A stretch of DNA of 64,000 nt from Micropterus salmoides (GCF_014851395.1 NW_024040374.1:28104772-28168771), one strand, 5' to 3'; shown: positions 49,741 to 62,573, counted from the stretch's first letter. Notes: a model not told the origin generated them from the sequence alone. Numbers and translations: made by a program.

Positions 49741-50935
49741 ACTGCCTTCACACTTGGTTTTTAAAAGCTGGATGGACGGCTGGTCCAGATGTTTTAGCCA
49801 TCATTAACTGCTCTCTGTCTACTGGTATTTTCCCGTCCATTTGTTATTAGTAATTTTAGACCCATCTCCAAGCTCCAAGATTTTAGAAAAAAATAATTCA
49901 TGAATAACAATTAAATCTTCAAAATGTCTATCTGGTTTCGGCTCCCAACACAGCACCGAGACTGCTCTGGTCAAGGTCACTAATGACCTACTGCTTGCAG
50001 CCGGCACTGGCCTGCACTCCATTTTAAGTCTCGTTGGTCCCCCAAGGATCTATTTTGGGTCCCCTCTTGTTTCCTATGTACATAATACCCATAGGACAAA
50101 TCATGCATATACATGACATTGATTTTCTTTGCTATGCGTTTGGCACCCAATTAGAGGACGATGTCCTGATAAAGCCTGGTACCACAGATTAACAATTGGA
50201 TGTCCAAAAAATTGAATGACTCCAATCAGATGTAATTATAATGACCCCGTGGCCCCAGTGCTAGCAGTATTATCAATCTCTCCTATAGTCCATTCTAATA
50301 ATGTTCTAAAAGAAGCCCACAACAAAGGTGTTATCTTTGATTCAGAATTGTCCTTCAGGCGACTAAAGTGGTGCCATTCTGCTTTGCTCGACTGAGACAG
50401 CAAATCAAGATCAGTTCATTCCTTTCCTTTGCTGACTTAGAAAATGTCTGCCAGGCTTTTAACACATACAAAGAGAAGCAGCCACATCACACCACGCCCT
50501 TTACTGGTTACCTGTGAGTTTTAGAATTGATTTTAAGAATTGACTGCTTGTTTTCCATGGCATGAATGGTCGTTCTCCTGCCTATATTTATGATTTGCTA
50601 ACTTCCTATGAACCTGATTGCTGGTTGAGATCCTCCGGCAGGGCCCTACTAATGACTCCAAAATCTGGGCTTTTGCTATCGTGGTCCCTCAGCTGTGGAT
50701 CTCAGGCAGGAAAATTTATATACTGGCATGTACGCTCCTCTTTAAATCTCACTTGGAATGGCTTTTTCTTAACCAATGGTATTTGTTGTTTATATGTTTA
50801 TGTCTTACATTCTGGATAGTATTTATATTCTGGATAGTATTTTGCTTTTATTATATTATCTTACTGTAAGCACTTTGTAACTTTGTTCTTAAAACATGCT
50901 ATATAAATTATTATTATATTATTATTAATATTATA
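49741..50935 (+). mobile_element. Decayed L2-type LINE with reverse-transcriptase traces
   Basis: The translation across frames gives 'SKLQDF', 'SGFGSQHSTETALVKVTNDL', then a degenerate QG-x-LGP equivalent near 50040. Further on comes the C-terminal tail around 50590-50760. The 3' end has TGTAAGCACTTTGTAACTTT, GCTATATAAATTATTATTA and a short ATTATT tail. The catalytic YADD region is not recognisable and stops are frequent. It is plus-strand and 5'-truncated. Confidence 0.8.
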
Positions 50936-53094
50936 CCAATATAGCTTCTACAGTTATCAGGTGAGCAACCCCTCCTGGTACCAAAAATTATTATTTTTTA
51001 TTAAGAGGGCATCATTAGACACACAGTCTGTCCTCCTGACTCCAGCTCTGTGTCAGACAAGGGCTAATCAGGGCCAAGGAAGGGAGCGGTGAATTTCTTC
51101 CTGCTTCACAACTCCCCACCAATGTCTTCTCCCCTGGACTCCAATCACAGGGAGCAGAGGCCATTAGGCGGCTCTGGACCTCCTTTTCTGTATAATTACA
51201 CCCTCCTGGATTGACCAAGCACCAGCTAGCCCTCTGCTATTTGCAGTAATTAGTCCAGAATGTGAGCTGTCAACATGCAAAAAATCGTGCCAGTAGGCCC
51301 ACAATGCCACAGCCACCCCCACTGTGTTCAACAACAAGCACCTAGCCTCGGCCACTGGAATGCATTAACTTTCTCCTCTCTTTTTTTTTTTCCCTCGGCG
51401 ACTCATGTCATATCCAGGTCCCTCAGAACAAAATCTTAATAATTAACTGGCAAATTTTAACATGATTGCTTGTGACACACCTACTCTGGTAATTATTGCT
51501 TTGAGGCCATGTGCTAATGAAATTAATGCATTCATTGCCCCAACAAATTAGCATAACTCATAGAAATGGCCCACATTTGAGGCCCCGCTGCAAAAAGGGA
51601 AAACAATATACAAGAAAAAGCAGCATCAACAAGAATAAAAGCTAGAAAATGAAATGTCTGGCACATTGAATTGGAGACTGTATGATGAGCACCGCTTGCT
51701 CAAAGTCTTAATGGCTAAAGCCTCTTAATGTTAACCGAGGGTGATTGCAGTAATGCATTACAGAGTGATAGCAGCACAAGACCAAATGATTATCACTATC
51801 ATCATCATTACAGTCATTTCTGATCTACATATACATATCTCTGTGGACAAATATTAAATGTCTGTGCCACTGCAGACATTAAAATGTTATCATACTGATA
51901 CATTAACTTTAGCGTTCATATCAATATACAGTAGAAGCTTTCCAACAATCATTGTCTAAATGGCACAACTGCCACTCGCAGCATTCACCAGTCCAGCCAC
52001 TAACCCCGTCCATGACTGTTTGGTCTCTCAGTGGGATGTCGCTCAGACATTTACAGCCTGGCATTAATAATTGATGATGATGCCATCGGTACAATGGATG
52101 AAGACAAGTGTGACGGTCAGTTGGAGATGCTGCGAAAGTGCAAGAAATGTCCCCTCTTAGGTAAAAGAGGACCAGACATTGTTGTAACACCTACAAAATG
52201 TGTTTGCCTGCAGCCAAATACTGTCAGGGAAACAGAAAAAAAAAAAAAAAGAAAACAGCTTCCATTTAAACAACACAGAGTTACATTATTACAGACAGGT
52301 GAGAGTCTGCAAGTTAGCATGACAGCTCATGGTAGTGTTTCCACAACCTCTCTTGATATATCATGGGGACATGTAGAGCAAATCAGTAAACAACAGCACA
52401 AAATTATTGAAGGTCATCTTAGGTTTGGACCAATTAGTATACAGTATATATAATTTATGTTTATTTGTTTTTTTGTTTTTTTTTTTGCTCCAACTGATGA
52501 TGTCTGTACTGTCGTCTGATTAGGGCGATATAACTAGTTATACTGGTCTAGCCTGATATGTTACTTGTGTTTAGTAATTTGAATCATGTAACCTACGGAG
52601 TTCTAAGGTTGTTTTGACAGTCTGGTCATTTGCCGTCACCACAATAAGGGAGACAACTACAGCTGGTTAGACTCGGTCTTTTCTTTTCGGTCTTCAAACA
52701 CAACACTGAGAGTGGGAATCACAGACTGTAGAGATGGACGACGCGTCTCTACCTCCTCACACTGACTCAATCTGCTTTTCTCATGTAGTGTCAGTATATT
52801 TGAATGGATAGTTAGTCACTATAGAATTATTAGAATTTCTGTTTTGTCATTTTAGACAAACAGCAATTGCATTAAACAATTTGACATCCTCCACAGAGGT
52901 CAAGAGTAAGTATAAATGTCATGGAAATATCTGGAAATCAGATCTTGCCTACTGTGATTTCAGCAATAGATTTTTCACTTGAGAATCAAAAATTATTATT
53001 ATTAAGTTTTTAATATTAAGTTACATCCATTCCACACTCAGAGCATACTACAGCCTGGTAAAATATGGAAAAATAAAATTATTTATTATTTATT
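50936..53094. other. Unique non-coding sequence with a strong candidate regulatory block
   Basis: Positions 51020-51610 are repeat-free and rich in homeodomain-type cores: TAATAATTAAC at 51437, GGTAATTATTG at 51489 and GAAATTAATGCATTCATT at 51519. A 140-codon plus-strand open frame at 52031-52453 crosses a poly-A run and shows no known domain; it is treated as chance. Confidence 0.4.
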
Positions 53095-53545
53095 ATTGGG
53101 GACGGCTAGTCTGGTCTGGATGCCTGGGTGCAGTGGTTTGGCTGGGATGGCAGGGTTTGGAGAAATCTCCTCCCCTTCTTCCATCAGTGGCTTGGAGGAA
53201 GAGCTGTGCCGGATTTCCTGTAGATCCACTGTGGTGGAAATGATGTCGGAACATCAAGAGTGTGAAGCTCATAACAGGGATCAAGCAGTACTTGCAGGAT
53301 GACCACCGGCAGTTCCCTCAGATGAAAATCTTCTTCTCTGTGATTACCCAGCGATGCTGGTGGAGGTGTGCCCACCCCAAAAAGATGGACAGAGCCTGGT
53401 GCTTCATTAACAGTGTGATGGTTACCTTTGTTTTGTCTGTTGGTGGAAGCATGGTACTTTGTCTTCAGATAAAGCATAGAGGGCCATTTCTTTGCATGAA
53501 TGAGTTAATTTCACCCCCTAAAGTTTTGGCAACAACAAAAGAGGC
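53095..53545 (+). pseudogene. SGNH-hydrolase fragment of a retrotransposon (Ngaro/DIRS-like)
   Basis: Across two frames the translation follows the SGNH hydrolase found in fish retroelements. One frame reads 'QWFGWDGRVWRNLLPFFHQW', then after an in-frame TAG 'IHCGGNDVG', which carries the G-x-N-D block. The other frame gives 'QYLQDDHRQFPQMKIFFSVI' and 'DRAWCFINSVMVTFV'. The nucleophile Ser block and the C-terminal D-x2-H block are not seen. Such hydrolases are best known from Ngaro-type tyrosine-recombinase elements, but some CR1/L2 LINEs carry an ORF1 esterase, so the parent element is uncertain. It is non-functional. Confidence 0.65.
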
Positions 53546-53729
53546 CTGAATTTTTATACTTTGTGATGTTTTATTTGGACTCTTTTTAAGTAATATCTTT
53601 TTTCACGTACAAGGGTAGCCATCACACTTGTCACTGCTGTCACAGCTCCCCCTCTGCCTTCCTCTTCCACCTTCTCCAAACCCTTTGATCTAGCCCTGCC
53701 CCGGCGAGGGATTTCTCTTCGGGTCAGCC

Positions 53730-54354
53730 AAATGTTAAGGCCCGAGGGCACCAAGGTGGTCGCTCAGAGGAGAGGAATGAGAGCCAGGAGAGGAGCCATG
53801 CTGGCCCAGCTTGGACTTAATTCTGCTCCTAAAGATCCAGTCTGGACAAAATGGGACTCATGTTGACCAAGCAACGGAATTCAGAGACTGTAGTGCCGAC
53901 ATCGTTACAGAGACCTGCCCCATCAACATCCCGGATCAAGCACTCGGCAGGTGGTCCATGTCCCGAGCGGTGTGTGCAAGACCCCGGCAAGATGAGAGGA
54001 GGTGGACTTGTTTTACTTCAATGATGCTTGATGCTCAAACGCAGATAGAGTCTGTTTCAAGTGTCAGGTGGTTTATTTTGAGGATGAAACTTTCATATTA
54101 TCATCTGGTTGCTGCTGTTTACATTCACCCCAGATGCAAATTCAAAAAATGCACTGTGGAATGTTCGGGGTGTATATGTGTATGTATATATGTATATAAA
54201 TAACTGTATATGTTGTTTTATTTTATTTCATATGTAACCATATTTCAATATAGGCCTACACTTAATTATATGTTGTGTGTGTAGCATGAAGGAACTACAA
54301 ATTTCGTTTCGTTATGCACCCTTGTGCTGTATAATGACTAACAAACAACCTTGG
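53730..54354 (+). mobile_element. LINE-endonuclease-derived element, copy B
   Basis: This copy keeps more 5' sequence than copy A. A basic Arg-rich stretch at about 53770-53800 is followed by a frame with 'VQSLDKMGLMLTKQRNS', the start of a LINE endonuclease. Then come 'FRDCSADIVTETC' and 'IPDQAL' around the E-T catalytic motif, a GGGL motif, a TGA in the 'NDA*CSNA' stretch and 'HLVAAVYIHPRCKFKKC'. Near 54170 it passes directly into the same AT-rich tail as copy A. The tail ends GTGCTGTATAATGACTAACA. The reverse transcriptase is absent. The gap 53546-53729 may be further 5' sequence. Confidence 0.78.
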
Positions 54355-55275
54355 ACCTTGTATTTACTGTAGCATTACACACTATTAGCAGAACACAGCA
54401 CATGTAAAATAATTCATAAAGAGTAAAGTGTTGGCTTTTTTTCAGGTTTTTAGGGCAGCACACAAGTAAGGTAAGAGGACTAGCAGGATAAGGATACATA
54501 AGAGAAGCCAATTATATTTCATTATTATTCAGTTAATATTGACTTGTTCATCTCAAAATGTCTCCAACATATTTCTTTCTTACTAAAACAATTGCAGGTT
54601 TCACTGACAATACGTAGTGGGCATTTTAGACTTGCTTTTTTCACCATTTGTTCATTTACAAATTACTACAGAAATATACTACAATATTAAGACAAGTAGA
54701 TGAGTACTACACATGGGATAATGTTGCACTAGGTGGTCTGAATCTGATGGAAGCTTCTGTAATCACATAAAAAAAGAAAAAGAATCATCAAAATCAATGG
54801 TAGATAATTGCAAAGATTATGCCTCAAACCTGAGGAGAGGTCTGCCCTGTCATTTTGTGTGAATAATTGTCCATAGCTAAAAAGCAATGTCATTATATTA
54901 AATAGTAGTAGTAGTAAAAAAGTATATTTAAAAACATGCTCTTTATGTTATACATATGTATAGGTACTGTTAGGATTTTATCAATACAACTACTCTTATC
55001 AATAGTCTCTTTGTTTTTTTTCCATTAATAAATAATTGCTTTTTATAAAGTACATTATTTAAAAAGGAATAAAACTGGATTACAATAATAACTAGAGCAC
55101 CAATAGTAATGTTTACAGCAGCAAGGTCAATGTATAAATTCAGTAATATCTTATTGGAAACAAATCTAAAATGCCAATACAACATAAATAATATTCCTGT
55201 TATCAAAACTGACTGAAGTTTAGAAGACCTGCATGCAGGAACTGCTGGTTTGTCTCACTTTGGTTTGTCTCACTC
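54355..55275. other. Unique AT-rich non-coding sequence
   Basis: A (TAG)n-like tract lies at about 54903-54915. No gene was recognised. Confidence 0.35.
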
Positions 55276-56555
55276 CAGCATAGACTGTATAGAGCTAACA
55301 CTTACTTACTCACAAGACTTTGACTAGTTTTAATCAACGTTACAAAGGAAGATAAACAGTTCAGCTACTTACTGACAGCTTTGATTAAATTAGATACATT
55401 TTTATAGAAAAGCTATATAGAAAATATAGAAAGCTATATTAATGAATGAATTGTGTTTTATATTCAGGTCTTTGAAAATAGTTTGCAACTACTCCACTAG
55501 TTTGTGTTTTCAATTTTGTGGACATCAGCCATATTATCATGGATCAAGGCAGAGGATTTCAGTCCAATTTCTGGTTAGCATGAAAAACTGACAATATTAT
55601 CAATATTGCCAACACAGAATACTGTAAGCAAGTTTTGAGTCCTTTGGTTAGTACTGTGTTCTACCACCGCCAGTTACTAAGGAATGTTGGGGTGCACGTT
55701 TTAGTTTTATTAAAAGAATTAAACAAATGTACTTAATGTTACTACTTTCATATCTGGAGTAAGGCAGAAATATACTGCTTTAGATATTCAAAAAGCATTT
55801 CAGCCCTATATAGGGAGCTTAAGAAAAGCCAGATGACTTTTTGACTGTTTCTCATCAAAACAGTTTCAATTCCTCACCCTCACATCTTAATTGCTACATG
55901 TCTTAAAATCCTTCTGGCCAGTGCAGTCAGTGATGCAGAACTAATGGCTGTAAAACAGTACTGGCTTTTTAATTTAAGTTCAAGCACGGCAGAATGATTT
56001 CTTTAGACTGAGTAAGTTGATTGAGATTTTTACCTTATTATTTTCTAAACTAAACAATAGTTGGCTACCGATCACGTGCTTTTTTTCCCACAAAGCTAAG
56101 TTTAAACTGCTGGCTGTCATAGCTAGCTAGCTAATAACATTAACTTAATGATTAGCTTAGAAAAATATAGCTTGCAAAGATCCCTCCGATCCCTCAGGTC
56201 AGTTAGTACAGTTTACTGCCATTCATTTCATCACTCATTTTGTCGGTTTTAAACAATCACGGTTAAGTTACAGTGACATCTCCTCTCAATGTTCCTACTC
56301 TAGTAGTCCACAGGAGCCTCTGCGACTACTTCACTCAGAGCAGCTGTCAACCACAGCTGTCAATCATAGCATCACACCCCCTTTGTATAGTATCAAATAA
56401 CTAATTAAACCAAACGTATCAGAAAAATGAACACGACACATAACAGCATGATGAGAACTACCTTAAATGACAGGTTTACTTTGGCCCATGTCGCATCAGC
56501 CAGCCACCAGGGAGCGATTAGGATGTTTTGGCTTCACTTTATATACTGTCTATGG
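55276..56555. mobile_element. Possible DNA transposon with CATAGAC ends
   Basis: The right end, inverted, reads CCACCATAGACAGTATATAA and is the classic edge of a fish repeat (TTTATATACTGTCTATGG). A diverged match, CAGCATAGACTGTATAGAG, at the left would make one 1.3 kb element. The interior has GCTAGCTAGC motifs. The left end is uncertain. Confidence 0.4.
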
Positions 56556-57643
56556 TGGTAATCTAATCCAATGGGAATCAGTGCTAAATTTGGTATATGA
56601 TTTTGATGTCCTCCAGTCAGTAGCACACCATGAAAGCTAACAGCACGCTACCCTAAAAACATACCCATCACCCTGTTGGTAACAAACTCCAGCTGTGTAA
56701 TAGAGACATGTTTTCTTCTATAAAAGAAACCAACATCACACACGGGACCAATTGCTCTTTGGTCCCAAATGGAGACCCAAAAATCCCTGGATGAATAACA
56801 AGAATCAGTGGATACTTCCCCACAGACTAAATGTTTCATTTAACTTTCATCAGTCTGTGAATCTCTGTATGTGCATGGTTTCATGTTTAAAATATCCTGA
56901 AAGGTCGTTGTCAGAGTTACTGTGACATTTTCTTCCACAGAGCGGACCCCTCCCATACATACACACGAGAACAGACAGCAAAGATCACATTTTCAAACCG
57001 CCGCTGTAGAGTAAACAATGAATAAAACACTCAGTAGCCAGCTTTCAATGCTTTGACCCACAGCACAAGCATGAATACATACAACACATCAACAGCATAC
57101 TTCCTAATCTGAGATGGTTAGTAATGTAGCCACCTTATCCAGCATGCAACCCCATCTGTGATGACACATAAGCTCCACCATTTCATACGAATAAACTCAC
57201 AAACACAGGACACAATGTGTTGATGAAAAATTTGCATTAGGAATGTTCCACAGGAAAGCGTGATTAATTTCTGCTCATGAAATGAATACAGATTTTGTCA
57301 TTACATGGCTTGTATCCTTTGCCAAATATTGTAATGTTTCTCCCTCCTATTCCGCAGCGAGTGTTCTGCTGCAATAATAAGGAATAAAAGACAGCTTACA
57401 GCTCATAAGCAACACGACTTCTGGCAAATCAGCTAAATCACAGAGCAAAACAAAGACCTGATTGCTCATTAGTATTATGGAACTGCTGTTTAAATCTGTT
57501 TTGTGAGATGCAGCCACTGTTTAATGACTTAAACGGTGTTTGTTTAAATGCTTGCTACCTACATTTCACACAGTAAGATTAAAAGAGTGAGACATCATCA
57601 GATATCTCATTGAATTTTTATAACACCCCCCCACTCTTAAACT
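56556..57643. other. Intron-side non-coding sequence, downstream of the RING-CH exon
   Basis: On the minus strand this follows the donor site at 57725. No next exon could be identified with confidence. A pyrimidine-rich acceptor-like TTTCTTTTATAG (minus strand, about 56715) is followed by an open stretch, but nothing ties it to the gene. Confidence 0.35.
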
Positions 57644-57687
57644 ACACACACACACGCACGCACACACGCACGCACGCACGCACATAC

Positions 57688-57720
<33 letters not shown>
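57644..57720 (+). repeat. CA/CG microsatellite abutting a splice donor
   Basis: A mixed (CA)n/(CG)n tract of about 77 bases. On the minus strand it reads (TG)n and begins at intron position +6 of the exon at 57726-57773. Confidence 0.95.
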
Positions 57721-57723
<3 letters not shown>

Positions 57724-57725
57724 AC

Positions 57726-57773
57726 CTTGGCTTTGCAGGCAATGCATCTCAGCCTGTCTTCACTCCCACATCC
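57726..57773 (-). CDS. RING-CH (MARCH-type) gene, exon with the last Cys pair
   Basis: A 48-base exon of 16 codons, phase 0 at both ends. It reads 'GCGSEDRLRCIACKAK'. The acceptor is CCTTACAG/GGA and the donor AAG/GTAAG. The R-C-I-A-C pair supplies the final two zinc ligands of a C4HC3 finger. The first six ligands lie in the exon at 63210-63331, 5,436 bases upstream on the same strand; the joined frame stays open. Family members bind E2 enzymes through this finger and act as E3 ubiquitin ligases, usually at membranes. No membrane segments were found here because later exons were not identified. A (TG)n tract starts at +6 of the following intron. It is too short to appear in an open-frame scan. 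The paralogue was not identified. Confidence 0.85.
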
Positions 57774-57959
57774 CTGTAAGGAAACAGTATAATATAATAT
57801 TATAAAAGTAATTTAGTGACAGTGAACCATCAAAACATGCATGAACGACATATAATTTGTTTCTGTTTTGATCAATAAACTAATTATGTTTGTTTGGAAA
57901 ATGTTATTGCATCTTTAATCCAAAGGTACATTATGCATAATAATGCTAATTTAATTAAA

Positions 57960-58145
57960 GTGCTAAAAACCTCAACAAAACAGAAAACGCAACATTTTAG
58001 AAAACATTTTACATTTCACAAAACCCCAACAAAACAGAGAACACAACAACACAACATTTCCGAAGGTTGTGTTTTCAAAAATGTTGTTGTGTTTTTTATT
58101 TTGGTATTGTGTTTTGTCCACTGTTGTTATGTTTTGCACCTCCAG
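57960..58145. repeat. A/C-rich imperfect inverted repeat
   Basis: AACACAACAACACAACATTT and AAAATGTTGTTGTGTTTTTT face each other across a short spacer, within longer runs of CAAAACAC-like sequence. It may be a small foldback element or MITE; no target duplication was seen. Confidence 0.55.
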
Positions 58146-58537
58146 GCCAACGTAGGTATAGTAATTGATAGTCACTAGATGTTGTTTTACCACTTTAAAT
58201 GACAGAACTGGGCATGAAACACAAATGACATGCTGGCAATAATTTTCAAGCTGTTGCTAACTATCTGAAGATGCTAATAACAAGAAAAGCACTTGTACAA
58301 ACACAAACTGCCAAATCCCACAGCTAATATGCATGGCATGTAGGAGCACATTTTGATAGATGTTAATGGCATATAATTATAGAACATTGCTATTAGGCAA
58401 TGTGATTTTATAAAGAGGACCATTGCCCCTGGCACTGTGGCCTGATTGCTCTGAGTGTTGGGCTAATGAATGTAAACTAAGTCTGTTTGCAGTGATGAGA
58501 ATTATCAACCCATGAGAGAGAGAGACAGAGCAAGAGA

Positions 58538-58557
58538 GGGTGGGGGGTGGGGGTGGG
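58538..58557 (+). other. G-quadruplex motif
   Basis: Four G runs (3, 6, 5 and 3 G) are separated by single T bases, an ideal short-loop quadruplex motif. It lies in the intron of the minus-strand RING-CH gene, so the G strand is the coding-strand complement. Confidence 0.7.
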
Positions 58558-59619
58558 TGGTCTTAACTCACTATTCACACCACTTGCAATTAAATGGAAA
58601 TATAAGCATGCACACTCACAGTCAAGGGCATGCTTGCCGACATGAACACACACAAATATACTTACATCACATGTGAAAAACATATCTAATACATGTCAAC
58701 ATGTAAATTTTCATCTGCTCACACTTGGGTCAATACTTCCCTCTCAACTGCATCAGTGTATATTTCTTTAGTATATTTAGCTAGCAAGCCCGTTAGCATT
58801 TTAAAAACCCTGTATTTTATTTCACATGGATAGGATTGCAAATTCTGAAGAGCACTTTTTTGAAGAATACCATTGCCATTTACTTCAAAAGATTTAAACC
58901 AGATGTATAAAAATGAAAAACATATTTATCTATCGGGATAGCGAGTGTATCCAGCACCATTCCTTTCCAAAAGCCAGCGTCATTGTTCTGTATTTTCTCA
59001 AGCCGTCGTTGGGTTGGGCAGTGACATACACCAGGCCACACTGGGCTGGTGCGGTACTAGCCATACAGTCCTCTCATGCCCTTGTACTGTGAGCTGCGAG
59101 GGGTTTCACCCCTCTAGGAATGCACTCCCTATAATGAGGGTCAGGGGTCAAAGTGCTGACGCGCCTGGAGGACGGGATCTCCCAGGCACACTCAGTCACT
59201 GACTCTGTCCCTATATTTAAATCCTGCCTCAGGACATGTTTTTCAAAGGGCATCTCCTAACTAGTTCCTGGTTACTAATTAGTTTTGTGCCATGCTATTT
59301 GTCTTTGGGAACCTGGGAAAGGGGGGGGGGCACAAATGAGGCAGCCTAAAAAAAGATAGCGTATGGTTTGCCTCAGTGCAGATGATAATCATTCAGATAG
59401 TCCTCTGCTGCAGACATGCTGAAGTATGTATCAGCAGTTGTGGAAATTAATGCCAGTGCTGTTTTGTTGTGTATGAATTCAGCCGGCCCGCTGTTTAGTG
59501 ACAACATCAGTGTGATACTGTTGTGGGTGAAATTAAATAAGAATGTGGAATTTGCCCTTTTTTGTTCAAGCTGCTTTTAGGAGTGGTAACGGTGCATGCT
59601 ATCACTCCCAGCTGGCTGA

Positions 59620-59620
<1 letters not shown>

Positions 59621-59653
<33 letters not shown>
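59621..59653 (+). repeat. (TC)n-(CA)n microsatellite
   Basis: Twelve TC units run directly into a short CA tract. Confidence 0.95.
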
Positions 59654-62573
59654 AGTCAAATCATTATTGGATTACATTTTCTGGCTTCATAAGATGCGGT
59701 TAAGAGGCACTTTAGACATATGTGCATGACCTGCTTTCCAGAGATGGCTATCAGAGCAAAAGTGACAGGTCAATTGCTGATTTCTGTTCTGTAAAAGGGA
59801 AAGGGGCTCCCTACCCTGAGCACTCTAAAAGGTCGAACGCTCTCTCTCTCTCCCTCTCTCTTGCTTTCTGTCTGCTTCTCTCACACACACAAAAACTAAA
59901 GTAGTTTTGCAGCACCAGCACACACTCTCAGCAGAGAGCGGGGTTCTGTGTGTGTGTGCTACGTGTGCCTGCTTCATGAGCCTGAGCTCGTGTGTCTGTA
60001 TATAATTGTATAGTGGGAAGACACACACTTAATGGAAGTGGCTCTTCACTTTGACAGCTGGGTGGTGCAGATGAAAGGTCTGTTGTAGCGTGTTGTCTAC
60101 CACTTGTGGAGTATCCAAAGAGGCCCAAAGCTCACAATTGTGGACGGCACAACAGCAAAAGATTCAACAGCAGACACACATTTTATACTTTATACTATTA
60201 ATATACAATGACTGTCCATGATAATAACTAATTCCTCTATTATGCACAGTATACAGATTACAGATTAGATCTAGATGTTATTATTTAGAGTTGCACTCTC
60301 ATATGGAAGCAGGCATTCTGAAAAAACATACGTAAAGATATTGTACAGTCCGAAAGTGTATAAGTGACACTGATTGAATTCATTTTCAGTTTATCTGCCT
60401 ATGGCTCTCCAGTCAGACTCCATGCCCCTAGTTTTTAATACAGTCTTTCATCATTTTCAAAAATGTATAGAACAAAAATGTAAAGTTTGTCTCAAAGCCC
60501 AAACCTAGATAACTCTGATGACCTCATCAGGGTTATTTTTCTGACTTGACAAAGGTCCCCTTGTGTAAAATTAGACTATATACAACTGTTTTGACAGGCT
60601 GATTAGTACTCCCATCACTAGTAACTAATCTTAACTAGTGAAATTGGTGGACCACTTTTAACTGGCTCTCTATTTTATATTTGCATCTAAACCACATGCT
60701 TAAAGCTACATCATGTTTTGCAACTTAGGGGCAGAATTCCACAGCAAGCTAAAAATTACATTTCAGTCAGGACAGCTTTCATCAAAGAACTGATATTGTG
60801 GCATTGTAGTTATGTTTGGTATGGCTCTGTTCTGGGAGCACACCTCTCTGCCCTTCCACATGTCTACATGGAAAAGCCATAAGGCAGGGAGAGCACTTCC
60901 CTGCCCACCCAAGGCAGAGAGCAGCAGTAAAGAACCCCTGTACAGAACAGAGCAGGCATGGTGAATTACATAAGATAAAAGATGGCACTGAAACACTGTG
61001 TAAACGGGCCCTGGGCTGAAGACCGAACTGTTTATTATCAGGCTGTAGCCTCTGCTGCTCACACACAGCGGCCAGCGCAGAGATACGGTGGAAACAACAG
61101 CTACCCTCGTTATTGTAGTAGGTGCAACAGAACCTCCCGAGTAAAAGACAATACTTATCGATACATCTGTTTAACAAGCACAACAGCTTAAAGGTGGTAT
61201 TTGATCTGCTCTGTCCACATCTCTCATCCTCTATTATAAATTCACACCTAGCTAAGGCTAGCATGGCAATTAGCTAGATGTTCAACAAGCTAAATGTAAA
61301 GCTGTAATTTAACTGTTAGCTTAGATTGCCATGTTGCTTCAAATTGGCACGTAGTTACCTGCAGTGATCAGGAGCTAGCTGCCTGTACATGAGCAGCAAT
61401 ATGACGGCCAGAGTGCAACAACAGCAGCGGCGCATGTTAGCATTGTTGATTCTTTTCAGCTAAATTCTCTGCCAATATTCATCTCCCGATTTGATTCCGA
61501 TAATGAAATATACCCAATCAGATCAATAATTATCAAACATCCCTGTCAGATACCGCCTGAAAGGTAGAGCTGGGGTGGAGTTGATTTATGAGCTGTTGCT
61601 GAGGAAGCAGCGAGGGCAGGCAGGCAGGCTACGGCAGCTTAAATAAGGCGCCTTGTATGGAATTTGCCAATGAATGCTAGGAGATTAATCAGCTGATGTG
61701 GCTGGCTTAAGATGGCTGCTATCAGCTGATGTGCTGGGATTGTGAGCTGAACTTGACTTCATTGCTTGCCTGAACTAACACTATGCTTGATATGCTTGAC
61801 AATGACCTTTGTCTTTGTAATGTTGATATGGTGAATGTGTTCATGTGCATTCAGCAGACCAAAGCAATATTAGCATTCATTTGGAGTACAATAGTACAAT
61901 AATAAATATCTGGCTCTTCTCCACTCTACATATAATAATGCTCCACTATTTTCACAAGCTACTCACGTACTTTGTCAGTTTGCCATTTTGTGTTCATAGT
62001 TAACGGTAGGTTTTTGCGAGCTTTTTTGCAGATAATCTGCTGCTATTGAAACTGGATTGATAAGAGTGATGAACCAAAACATTAAAGTTGCCAAATAATG
62101 GGCTATGAAATGCAAAAAGAGTTGGTTAATATGTCTCTGTGGGTTCATAACTACTCTTTTCATATTACACATAGGATGAGTGCAGCTTTAACTTATACAA
62201 TAATGTATGCCATGATGCCCAGGGCTTTCAGACAGTGCTAGTAGTATCATAATGTGATTATTATGATGCCTTTTAAGGTAGATGAACAGTGATTACGTAT
62301 GTATAAATGAACAGTGTATCAGTAAATCTTTTGTCCATGCAAACTTTTTGCACATTATGTTACATAATGCTCATTAGCAGACAGAGGTTTATTACTTATG
62401 TGAAAAATTGCAGCTGAGGCAGTGAAATTTACATTTCCACATTAACACACCTCTTCACTTACTTTTTAGCTTTTACTTTTTACTTCTGGGGAAATACTTA
62501 TATAGAGGCAATTATACATTTTTACAATACTGGCAGCAGCAGCAGTTGGCTGGGAATTAATGGAGGAGGAGTA

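Noticed and set aside
52031..52453. 140-codon plus-strand open frame with an acceptor-like start
   Set aside because: It crosses a poly-A run coding for Lys repeats, has no recognised domain and no clear donor, and the opposite strand is also open.
60782..61264. 160-codon minus-strand open frame
   Set aside because: It overlaps repeat-like sequence, three other open frames cover the same bases, and no domain was recognised.
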